Source: Panulirus ornatus
Taxonomy: Eukaryota; Arthropoda; Malacostraca; Decapoda; Palinuridae
Direction of reading: 5' to 3'
NCBI RefSeq assembly: GCF_036320965.1
Contig: NC_092243.1
Span: 426,001-490,000, forward strand
Length of the DNA stretch: 64,000 nucleotides
The first letter of the stretch is position 1. Each line of letters opens with the position of its first letter. Shown in pieces: positions 49,721 through 64,000 of this stretch. The position numbers and the translations under genes were made by a program. The notes under the pieces were generated by a model. That model searched no databases. It worked only from the letters and a program-made list of their open reading frames with translations, and had not been told where the DNA came from.

Positions 49721-52240
49721 ATAACTGTCAATTACATTTCTTTTATATTGCTGTGAATAATTGTCCGACTTGAGATCTAAATCAATTTGTAACGAGCAAT
49801 ATGCACCATTCAATCACGGAGCGTTGGACTGTAGTGTCATGCCTCACTGTATACTCTAATATAGATGAAAACACGAAAATGTTTGTTATCCTCTGCTCGA
49901 CCAGATGGTCTGGAGGTACTTTAGATAATGCTAACATATGCACCATTTCAATCCCTTGATCCTGCAGATAGTCTGAGCTGAGCCAGAGAGAAGTGTCTAC
50001 TACACAGAAACTCTTTCAAGGCTCCATCCTCTCAACTCTATTGAAAATCCATAGGTGGTCTATTCTTCCAAAGATGAAGCTGCACATTTGAGTCCTTGGA
50101 CTGCTTAGCTGATAGAACTATAATCGAATTAAGTAATGTGGTGAATTACTGGTGATTAGATTTGTAGGCTGTAGTACGGATGGTAATATCTTCAGCAGTA
50201 CCCATTCTGTCGTCTTGTTTCAGTTAGAAAATGATTATGCTAATGATCATTACAGTAATTACAGGGATGAGCGATCAGTCATTATTTTCCCTGCTATTAG
50301 CACAACCAGCCCGAGTATATATACCTGTCAAAGAAAGTAAACTGTTTGGCATAAAAGATTTTCTAACAATGAGGGTGGCTGACACGTGAAGACATATGTG
50401 GTAAGACTGACGATATTTTTTGGTGTTGAACCTTGACAAGCACCCAGTTCACTTTGGTCGGATTCAGGCGTCACAGAAGTAGGCCAGACAGCCGGGCAGA
50501 TCCGGAGCAGTCGCACTGATACACAGTCACAAGCCCTGCTTTCCCTTCCTAGTGTAACCAGACGCATTTATCACAATACGTCCCCCCTTCGGTCCTGTGA
50601 TCTGTGCATGGCACCAGTGCCTGATGCATAGCAGTTCAGACCTGTATGTCTAATCAAAGGAAGACCTGTGAAATTCTGCAACCAAATGGACCGATCAAGG
50701 CGAGTACACTATATCCTTTAACAACAACTAGCTATTGTGAAATTGCAGGTAATCTGGAGGATGTAGAGGGCAACCTGTCATTTGGATGATAGATCACTAC
50801 GAACCCAGCCAGATATCATGATTATTAATTATATGTTATATAGATGGAAAAATTTTCAGGATTAAAAAAAAGATCAATAAAATTTTTAGGTATCATATTA
50901 TTCAGAGCATTATTGAAAATGAAAATTCAGAGTTATGTATTTATTTTGTATGTATGAATCTCCAAATCCCACAAGGATTACTAGGGACTTTGTTATAGTA
51001 GATGCCTGGAGGTAATCATTAGGGTGATGAAATAAAGAATATCAAAACTCTTATAGACTAACATTGCTGCACCTGCTGGTAGACTAAGATAAACAAGATG
51101 TGTGATAGTTCATTACTTTCAGTCATGAAAAAATCAGAAAACGGGGTTAGGTTCTAATATCTTTCTTAAGAATATTTGAAGAGATAGAAAAATATAAGCC
51201 ATGTGTATATAGTGTTACACATTGCAAATTTTCAAAATGAAACCTCTTCTAATGCAACAAATGCTGCTGCAAACTCTGAAATAAAGAATTACACTAAATA
51301 TTGTCAGGCCTGAGGAAAGCAGGGACGGGAGTTTCGAGAATCAAGCAGAAGAAAAACTGATGGTTGAAAAGCGTCTATCATATGGTCTCAGATTAGGACA
51401 GATGTAGCGTTGTGCCGCATAAAACCGCTTTCTTCACAGAGCATCAAGTCACGAGGAAATTGATTACAAACTACTGCAGAGAGGAAGAAGTAAATTTCCA
51501 CATTAAAGCAACTAGGGCAGGCCTCTCAGCCTTGGCTATACGTCTCAGGAATAATGTTGGAAAAGACGCAAGCGGAAAAATTCCTTCCACTGGTGACAAA
51601 TTTGCAAGACTAGCTGGTTTTGCTAGACATTGTGTTGGTAAGAAAATTGTATAAAGGATTTTTGTGTTTTGATAAGTTAGAGATTTAGAGCCTTTTCATA
51701 ACGTTTTATTGGAAGATCAATACAGGAGACGGATTTGGTAAATCATGTCATGCCATGTCATAGCAGTGTCATATGAATGAAATCTGGACGGGAACTAGTA
51801 AAAGCAGTCAGATGTGCTAATGACAAAACATTTATCAGCAGCACAGGTGAAGGTGTCCAACGAATGGACTTTTGCGAGGAAAGAACAAGGTTCAGTAACT
51901 ATGGAGACTGAATATCGAACACTTAGAATACAACCTTTTCAAGTACAAGGTACGTAGTGTATCTTTCAATGGTCATTTCTGCAAAGAAGTGAGGACTGTA
52001 ATTGCTGTGGGTAAAGCAGCTTTCAACAACGAGAAAAGGCAGCAGATACTTGATTTGCAGTAACGAAGAAGAACGCATCTAACATTGAAAATAGGTTTTA
52101 ATGTAGAGAAACATCGACCTTGAAAGCAGAGCATAAGAATCTAACGAAAATTTATTGAAATGTCGATCTGGAAAAGAAAGATAAAGATAAGCTGAGTGGG
52201 ACATTAAAGGTATGAAGAATAATAATAATGATAATAATGA
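49721..52240. other. AT-rich non-coding region
   Basis: A 78-codon plus-strand frame at 51412-51654 has mixed composition but no recognised family and no splice support. I see no gene. Confidence 0.45.
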
Positions 52241-52265
52241 TAATAATAATAATAATATATATAAT

Positions 52266-52620
52266 AAGGATATATGTGTCGGAGGTGGAGGGAACGAGAA
52301 GAGGGAGACCAAATTGGAGGTGGAAAGATGGAGTGAAAAAGATTTTGTGTGATCGGGGCCTGAACATGCAGGAGGGTGAAAGGAGGGCAAGGAATAGAGT
52401 GAATTGGAGCGATGTGGTATACCGGGGTTGACGTGCTGTCAGTGGATTGAATCAAGGCATGTGAAGCGTCTGGGGTAAACCATGGAAAGCTGTATAGGTA
52501 TGTATATTTGCGTGTGTGGACGTATGTATATACATGTGTATGGGGGGGGGGGGGGTTGGGCCATTTCTTTCGTCTGTTTCCTTGCGCTACCTCGCAAACG
52601 CGGGAGACAGCGACAAAGTA
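52266..52620 (+). mobile_element. RTE-like LINE, severely 5'-truncated, short-3'UTR subfamily
   Basis: It starts at the RIYVSEVEGT block near the C-terminus, has the GGT-TGA stop at about 52429, the short 3' UTR and the tail ending gcgacaaagta. It is bounded by (AAT)-type repeats rather than (AT)n on both sides. Confidence 0.87.
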
Positions 52621-52640
52621 TAATAATAAAAAAAAAATAA

Positions 52641-52715
<75 letters not shown>

Positions 52716-52740
52716 TATAATAATAATAAGAAGAAGAAGA
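52621..52740. repeat. (AAT)n microsatellite
   Basis: AAT repeat following an A-rich LINE tail, ending in aag/aaaag-rich sequence. Confidence 0.95.
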
Positions 52741-53530
52741 AAAAGAAAAAGAAGAAAAGATGAAGATTTACGTTGTGGAAGGACGAAGTTTACCGTAGGA
52801 CTGACGTAGCAAGAAAAGTGTTTTGGAAGAAGATATCTTCTGAAAGATGCGATTAAGGGAAAATTTAAGGACAAAGATGACAAGGAAGAGAATATCTAAT
52901 ATCTAACCTCGATGATTCTAAAGCTGAGAAAAGTTATCATGATATGATTAAAGTAACAGAAAAATCCATAACACTGGACCTTCTAAGAGGTAAAACACCA
53001 AAGATTCTGACTAGGTACGGCTGTAACACTGAGGTGCACATCAGGCAACACTCTCAGATTACGGGGCAGAATGTCTGATGACAGAGTCTTTGGATATGTC
53101 TCTTTTGCTGAGGGTAACCTAGCTTCTGTGCGTCTTTCTCTGAACGTGGTTTGATTCTAGTATCCACTCAGATGAGGACCTACATTCGAGACCTTAACAA
53201 ACTCGAGTTTATTCTCGCATGAGTGAACCTAAATGAGTCTGTTATTCCCTCGACATAATTTTTTTGGAAACTTGTGTCATCCTTCCCGCAGGAAAATGTT
53301 TGGTCATCAAACGTTACCAAAAGCAGCTTTAGTCACTCATTCATGGCAGAAAAACTCTTGATTCCACATGGACCTCGATCTCCGGGCAGGATTTACGCCT
53401 TTTAAGGCCCTTGTAACCCAACCATCCCCGGCTTTATGAGTCACTGCTTCTCTTTGGAAAGGATATTTTTTTTTCTCATTCCTTTGTAAGGGATGACCTC
53501 TTTGATGCAAGAGGCATCCCACTCCATCAC

Positions 53531-53541
53531 ACACACACACG

Positions 53542-53581
<40 letters not shown>
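53531..53581. repeat. (AC)n microsatellite
   Basis: About 50 bases of AC with one interruption. Confidence 0.95.
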
Positions 53582-53584
<3 letters not shown>

Positions 53585-53960
53585 TAGGCAGTGTTGTATG
53601 ACTGCACCTTTCCTTCGGCCCCACCAGATATGGGCAGGAGAGCCTGACAGGAGGAGGAAGAGGTGGCAGGGTCTGGCAGGTCGTCTGTGCACGGAAACAA
53701 TGTTCCACTGCTGAGGCTTTGATGTGTCTACGCTCAACTGGACCCTTCAACCTCTGTGTCTACCCATACCGTCCCTTTGTCCCGTGTTTGTTACCCTCGT
53801 CAGTAGTTTTCATTCTGCTCAATATCTCTCGTCGGTAGTTCTTGTTTGTACACAAATGAGAGAAATTCTATTGTTTGCTCCTCCTTGTTCGATGAACGTT
53901 TTCAGTATCGTTTCACTTTTATTCCACTTACTTTAGTTTCCTGCTTTACCTCTTCTTATG

Positions 53961-54259
<299 letters not shown>

Positions 54260-54263
54260 TTTT

Positions 54264-57549
<3,286 letters not shown>

Positions 57550-57631
<82 letters not shown>
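57550..57631. repeat. (AT)n tract
   Basis: AT repeat between two direct copies of the non-autonomous element. Confidence 0.95.

Positions 57632-58215
<584 letters not shown>

Positions 58216-58300
<85 letters not shown>
58216..58300. repeat. (AT)n tract
   Basis: AT repeat at the 5' end of the minus-strand element. Confidence 0.95.
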
Positions 58301-58301
<1 letters not shown>

Positions 58302-59605
58302 TCACTTTGTTTCTTCCTTGTGAGAAACTTAGTAATAAACTTTTCTTAAAAGGAATTAAAGGTTTTGATGAGAGGGTTAGGTTTACAGGAAATGGGAGGA
58401 CCCAGCATGACATGGCTTGCCTGACGCGCAAAACGAAGGTGAGGCAGCAAGAAAGTGTGAGGCAGGTCGGTCAGCACACAACAAGATAATGATTATTATG
58501 TCGGAGAAGGTCAGTAAAGAGGACAAGGGAGGAGAGAAGGTGCCGCATCCTGCACTCCTAACACAATAGAGAGACTAAATGTCCAAACACACGCACTGGT
58601 GCGCGCCCCTTTTCACCCAACACACGCCAATGCACACGCACACGCACACGCACATGGAAATCTATCCAGAAATATCTGCAACTGCAGGCAAATATTTCCT
58701 GCCGTGAGAGGAATTTAGATGAAAGTTTTGGAACGATTCTGGGACACAGTGTCATGTAAACATACATAGTCGAGGCAAGACGCTCTATCACGCTGGAATA
58801 AGTGGCTGAACGTGTCCTGCTATCAAACTAGTATGAGGAAAAACATTCCAAGATAAAGCCGGCTGTGGCCTTGGTGGTGTTAGGGCAGTGGAAATGGCAT
58901 CAAGAGGATATGGAATCCAAGAGGTTTAGGTACTGAAAAATGAAGGAAAGGAAGTATAGTGCAAGATTTGAAGGTGCAGGTAAGTGGGGGCGAGCGGACT
59001 TAAGGGTAAAGGTATCTGGAATCAAGGAATCTTTCTGGACAAGATGCGTGGGAGCACATTGAAGTTTGGGGCAAGTAAGTGTAATGAATAAGACAAGCCT
59101 AGAGGCATGGAAGCAAGGAGAGCAGTTCTAATTAAGGGCACAAGCAAGTGGTCTTTGCATCATGGTTTTCGATAAGCTAGAGCCTTTCATCCTTGGCCTA
59201 AGGAGAGTGAAAACAAGGTTCAGTATGGGCGACGTGCGGCAGGGATGTAGCGAGTCGATATGAAAAATGTTGAAAGCTTTTCATTAAGAAGCGTTACCAG
59301 GGAGAGAGAATCTTCCTATGAGTACCTACGACGAATCTTTGCCAAGAGGCAGAGTTATCACGTGACGTTCACTGAAGATAAATCTTGATTTAGAGATGAT
59401 GATGTGAAATATATGTTGTCAAGTCATATGTGTGAAATGAAAAGAGCGTGTGTCTGTGGACTGAATACCAGCAACCTATATACAGATGAGGAAAAAAACA
59501 AGAGAAGCTACCTGTTTAAGGAGGGGAACTTGAAAGCCGCTGAGGTGCTGGATGACTCTACCACCGTCACTAACCTCCTTGGTCATTTGCTGTCTACCAC
59601 CTACC

Positions 59606-59608
<3 letters not shown>
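58301..59608. other. Non-coding region with a possible RT trace
   Basis: No intact gene. At about 59160-59272 a plus-strand stretch reads FSMGDVRQGCSES, close to the V-R-Q-G-C motif of non-LTR reverse transcriptases, then a stop. It may be an old LINE trace. Confidence 0.3.

Positions 59609-59675
<67 letters not shown>
59609..59675. repeat. (GA)n microsatellite
   Basis: About 66 bases of GA repeat. Confidence 0.96.
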
Positions 59676-59678
<3 letters not shown>

Positions 59679-59680
59679 TT

Positions 59681-59883
<203 letters not shown>

Positions 59884-59929
59884 TGTGTGTGTGCACATAT
59901 ATAATCCTTATCTCTTATTCTTGTTTACC

Positions 59930-60140
59930 GCTCTCTGCTTTAGTGAAGTAACGCCAGGAACAGAGGAAGAAAGGCCGCATTCGCCTACATCCACTTTCTA
60001 GTTGTCATGTGCACTATAACGAAACCACAAATCTGAATCCAAGCCTCTCAGACCTTCACATGGTTTCCCCTAGCCGATTCACATACCCTGGTTCAGTCCA
60101 TTTACTGCAGGTCGACCCCTGTATATCACATAGCCATTCA
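59930..60140 (-). mobile_element. Old LINE 3' UTR fragment
   Basis: On the minus strand it matches the long 3' UTR at lower identity (agtaacgccaggaacagagg, ggccgcattcgcctacatcc, cacatggtttcccc and cataccctggttca on the plus strand). No ORF remains. Confidence 0.65.
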
Positions 60141-61177
60141 CCCATCAACCGGGCTGGAGTTCAGCTGTGGACGGTGGGCTCTGATCTCTCTCTTCAGTAG
60201 CTCCAGCCTGTCATCTACTTTTTTTCTATCATCTTCTGTATTGTCTCTCTCACGTCACCATCCCCATCTTATCATCCTTCATTTTGCCATTTCCAGCATC
60301 ACTGTCCTCCACCAAAGCATATCCCTCCCAACCATCGAGAACCATCCCATCCATCCAGAGGCACGTCCAACTTTCCAGACTTTTCAACAATCTTTTCTTC
60401 GACACGTCACACTGACTTACGTCTTCACTGTCATACCTAAGTTCCCAGCATCAGCTTAACTCAACCACAACCTCACGCTTTACGCTCATCGCAGCTATTC
60501 AAAACAAACAACGCCATCTACACATATACCTCCCAACCACTCAAAACCACAACTCCATTCTGTACACCCTTCATAATCCTCTAAACCAACAATCACACTT
60601 TTTATACCTCTCACAAACCTTGAAAACCAGAACCTTAAATCCTTTTCAACACTTCTATCCTAAATCCTTGTCTCCTCCCATACTCTTCCATCCCTCCAAG
60701 CCACATTCTCATGTCCTTCCGTCCCTCCCAATCCCTCAAACTTACACCCAACAATCCTTACCCAGTCGCTCTTTATTCCACATCACTTACTTCCAAGTGC
60801 ACTTATCCCTCTTCTCCCACACATATCCTCCCACTCTTCACCCTTACCCCTCTCCCATCCATTTTTCCACATTCATAACTTCTTCCCAACCTGTCCCAAA
60901 CCCACCCATTCCACTCAACCTCCCTTACACCTACGCCCTCCTCAACCTGACCTCGCCACCTCAGTTCAAAACATGGAGTTTCTTGATCGCAGGAGACATT
61001 GTCAAAAATTGTGACCTCACAGACATAACCTAGGATTGCAATTGCAAAAGTTTAATGATTCCAGCCTCCTCAGCGACAGTTTCTTCTCTGTCGATGATGC
61101 TAATAAAAACTGCAGCTCATGTTTTAAGGCTGAAATGGAAAAATAGAGTAGAAACTCACATTCTGTGTGCTGGTGCG

Positions 61178-61178
<1 letters not shown>
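60141..61178. other. Pyrimidine-rich non-coding region
   Basis: Strong C/T bias with repeated catccctccca and accatcc-like words. The open 137-codon frame at 60620-61033 is a composition effect. I see no gene. Confidence 0.45.

Positions 61179-61179
<1 letters not shown>

Positions 61180-61255
<76 letters not shown>
61180..61255. repeat. (GA)n microsatellite
   Basis: About 76 bases of GA repeat. Confidence 0.97.
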
Positions 61256-61258
<3 letters not shown>

Positions 61259-62425
61259 GATTTTTCTGCGACAAGGAAAGGAAAATATATCCAAGTATTA
61301 CAATGAGCTACTCACACAGGTTAGCAGTACAGTAGAGTCCCTGACATTCTCCGGAACAGATATTAACATAAGCCAAAGTTACAAAGCAAGAACATACAAC
61401 CAGGGTAAGATGATAACAGTTGATCTGTAACTTTCCGATCAAAACTGACATTTGTGCAAATTACTGCAATCAGAAACCTCGTATTACAGACTGTGGTACC
61501 ATAATTCTGCGGTCAACCTAGAAAACATATTAGAGTTGGTTACTGTGCCGTGTGCAACGTAATCACGCTGTAGGATCATGTCCTTCATCATTTTGTCTCA
61601 TGAATGTTATATATACAGATATCTTGGAGGGATTCACTGCAAGCACTAAACAAACTTTCTTGTTCTTCACTTTACAGAAAAAGCAGCGAGGAAGTTCTTA
61701 TCTAATGAACACACAGGAGGAAGAAAGAGGCATTACGCACAAGGACCTGGAGGAATCTTTTGTCAACTAAAACAACCCAGTCAGTTTGCAAATTTATGTT
61801 TGAAGTCGAACGAAATAATTCTACATTTCGTTGAAGCACCTGAATAAATAAAACGAGTCGGAAGATTAAACCGAGTGCTTCCTGGAGGGGAGTGAGAGTC
61901 CGCCAAGTGTGAGGATTCCATCGCTTCCTGTCGTTCCCAGCTGACTTGTGTGTTTTGAGGGTTTTATCCTTGACTGCTCTTGGCCCACCTGGAGCAGGGA
62001 TGTGCCTCTCCTGAGGTCACCGCTGGAGGTAGGAAAATTGCTAAATTTTCCGGAAGACAAATTCTTACGATCAGATCAAGGGGACTCGAAGGAATGTGAT
62101 ATCTCCACATCAGTTTTTCTTATATTTTTGTCTTTCTTTGGACATGGTAAAGAAGGCTACTAATTAGATACCGTACGTCCGATAGTAATAAAAGAACCAA
62201 TTAATGAGTGGTCTGCAAGAAATCAGTGCCAGTACTGATTTTCAATAGTCAATAGCTGTTCTTTATTGGAAAAGCACACCAGCTTCGTTGTACTGAGAAG
62301 CAACAGCCAACGTTAGTGTTTTAGTGTTTCATGAAGCGTAATACATGGTTGGTGAAATATGTGTCTTGTGTAGGTCGTCATCTCATGGCTTCCAGTTGTT
62401 CCAATGCTAAGGATATGATATCAAT

Positions 62426-62543
62426 AATAATAGTAATAACAATAATAATGATAATAATAATCAAAATAATGGTAATGATAATAATGATAATAATAATGAT
62501 AATGATAATAGTAATAATAACAATAATAATTACAATGATAAGG

Positions 62544-62610
<67 letters not shown>

Positions 62611-62741
62611 TAATAATAATAATAATGATAATGATAATAATAATGATAATAATAATGATGATAATAATAGTGATAATAATAATAATAGTAATGATGATAA
62701 TAATGATGATAATGATAATAATAATAATGATAATAGTAACG

Positions 62742-62815
<74 letters not shown>

Positions 62816-62857
62816 CATGATGATAATAATAATGGTAATATTGATAATAATGATGAT
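62426..62857. repeat. (AAT)n/(GAT)n microsatellite fused to a LINE
   Basis: About 430 bases of AAT with interspersed GAT and AGT units. The right end passes directly into LINE 3' UTR sequence (atggcccaaccc). Confidence 0.95.
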
Positions 62858-64000
62858 ATGGCCCAACCCACCCCCATACACATGTATATACATACGTCCA
62901 CACACGCAAATATACATACCTACACAGCTTTCCATGGTTTACCCCAGACGCTTCACATGCCCTGATTCAATCCACTGACAGCACGTCAACCCCGGTATAC
63001 CACATCGCTCCAATTCACTCTATTCCTTGCCCTCCTTTCACCCTCCTGCATGTTCAGGCCCCGATCACACAAAATCTTTTTCACTCCATCTTTCCACCTC
63101 CAATTTGGTCTCCCTCTTCTCCTCGTTCCCTCCACCTCCGACACATATATCCTCTTGGTCAATCTTTCCTCACTCATTCTCTCCAAGTGACCAAACCATT
63201 TCAAAACACCCTCTTCTTCTCTCTCAACCACGCTCTTTTTATTTCCACACATCTCTCTTACCCTTACATTACTTACTCGATCAAACCACCTCACACCACA
63301 CATTGTCCTCAAACATCTCATTTCCAGCACATTCACCTTCCTGCTCACAACTCTATCCATAGCGCACGCCTCACAACCATACAACATTGTTGGAACCACT
63401 ATTCCTTCAAACATACCCATTTTTGCTTTCTGAGATAATGTTCTCGACTTCCACACATTCTTCAAGGCTCCCAGGATTTTCGCCCCCTCCCCCAGCCTGT
63501 GATTCACTTCCGCTTCCATGGTTCCATCCGCTGCCAGATCCACTACCAGATATCTAAAACACTTTACTTCCTCCAGTTTTTCTCCATTGAAACTTACCTC
63601 CCAATTGACTTGACCCTCAAGCCTACTGTACCTAATAACCTTGCTCTTATTCACATTTACTCTTAACTTTCTTCTTTCACACACTTTACCAAACTCAGTC
63701 ACCAGCTTCTGCAGTTTCTCACATGAATTAGCCACCAGCGCTGTATCATCAGCGAACAACAACTGACTCACTTCCCAAGCTCTCTCACCCCCAACAGACT
63801 TCATACTTGCCCCTCTTTCCAAAACTCTTGCATTCACCTCCCTAACAACCCCATCCATAAACAAATTAAACAACCATGGAGACATCACACACCCCTGCCG
63901 CAAACCTACATTCACTGAGAACCAATCACTTTCCTCTCTTCCTACACGTACACATGCCTTACATCCTCGATAAAAACTTTTCACTGCTTCTAACAACTTG
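62858..64000 (-). mobile_element. RTE-like LINE, short-3'UTR subfamily, running off the window
   Basis: On the minus strand the copy carries the RT from about LLEAVKSFYRGC onward, the C-terminal blocks and the short 3' UTR. Its final ~55 bp (the gcgctacctcg tail and A run) are missing and replaced by an AAT repeat. The rest of the element lies beyond the right edge. Confidence 0.9.
62986..64000 (-). CDS. Partial LINE reverse transcriptase ORF, open to the window edge
   Basis: About 337 codons are open with no stop or frameshift. Motifs visible in order are VGLRQGCVMSPWLFN, LLFADDTALVA (catalytic FADD), NVNKSKVIRYSR, FNGEKLEEVKCFRYL, YGCEACAMDRV, MCGNKKSVVE, VLKWFGHLERM and GRPNWRWKDGVK. The stop is the GGT-TGA of the short-UTR subfamily. 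This is the least damaged stretch of RT coding sequence in the window, but the missing 3' tail makes the copy unlikely to retrotranspose. Whether the upstream part is intact cannot be seen. Confidence 0.85.
   Translation of the reverse strand, partial: KLLEAVKSFYRGCKACVRVGREESDWFSVNVGLRQGCVMSPWLFNLFMDGVVREVNARVLERGASMKSVGGERAWEVSQLLFADDTALVANSCEKLQKLVTEFGKVCERRKLRVNVNKSKVIRYSRLEGQVNWEVSFNGEKLEEVKCFRYLVVDLAADGTMEAEVNHRLGEGAKILGALKNVWKSRTLSQKAKMGMFEGIVVPTMLYGCEACAMDRVVSRKVNVLEMRCLRTMCGVRWFDRVSNVRVREMCGNKKSVVEREEEGVLKWFGHLERMSEERLTKRIYVSEVEGTRRRGRPNWRWKDGVKKILCDRGLNMQEGERRARNRVNWSDVVYRG

Noticed and set aside
51412..51654. 78-codon plus-strand frame of mixed composition
   Set aside because: No family recognised and no exon boundaries. 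Its length is compatible with chance.
60620..61033. 137-codon Pro/Ser/Thr-rich frame
   Set aside because: It results from strong pyrimidine bias in this stretch. No start context or domain.
62331..62978. Poly-Ile, poly-Tyr and poly-Leu frames on both strands
   Set aside because: They are translations of an (AAT)/(GAT) microsatellite.

Overview
This is eukaryotic, repeat-dominated DNA. The combination of very long (AT)n, (CT)n and (AC)n tracts, many minisatellites, RTE-type non-LTR retrotransposons, tRNA-derived SINEs and a remnant of a Penelope-like element fits an arthropod, most probably a decapod crustacean. That assignment rests on repeat style and on one spliced host gene; no species marker is present.

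The only host gene I can support is the 3' end of a transmembrane cell-adhesion gene on the + strand. It has four coding exons (4030-4169, 4979-5224, 8746-8870, 11203-11610) whose splice phases fit exactly and give 305 codons plus a stop. They encode the end of an extracellular fibronectin-III/Ig-type domain, one transmembrane helix, and a cytoplasmic tail ending in a class I PDZ ligand (ESAV). The closest family I recognise is the arthropod Sidestep-like immunoglobulin superfamily. Upstream exons lie outside the window. The introns and the 3' flank are filled with minisatellites: about 40 copies of a 31-bp unit in one intron, and about 10 plus 110 copies of two other 31-bp units just downstream of the stop.

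From about 26 kb to 42 kb and from 52 kb to the end, the window is a mosaic of one RTE-like LINE family. It includes a nearly intact copy at 38580-41781 with a 12-bp target-site duplication, full-length or long copies at 31140-34679 and 54264-57222, a 5'-inverted copy at 35805-37842, several truncated copies, and a copy running off the right edge. A short non-autonomous derivative (five copies) joins the LINE 5' UTR to its 3' tail. Nearly every junction between modules is an (AT)n tract. Two LINE subfamilies can be told apart by a roughly 250-bp 3' UTR difference that is perfectly linked to an earlier stop codon.

Other notable structures are a palindromic element at 28890-29152 carrying a hammerhead-ribozyme-like core on both arms, a fold-back tRNA-SINE at 30985-31111, and two tRNA-SINEs each abutting a related palindrome at 46.5-47.0 kb. 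The stretches 16.6-23 kb, 42-44 kb, 47-48.5 kb and 49.7-52.2 kb are ordinary AT-rich non-coding DNA in which I see no gene. I found no rRNA or functional tRNA gene, no CRISPR array and no operon.
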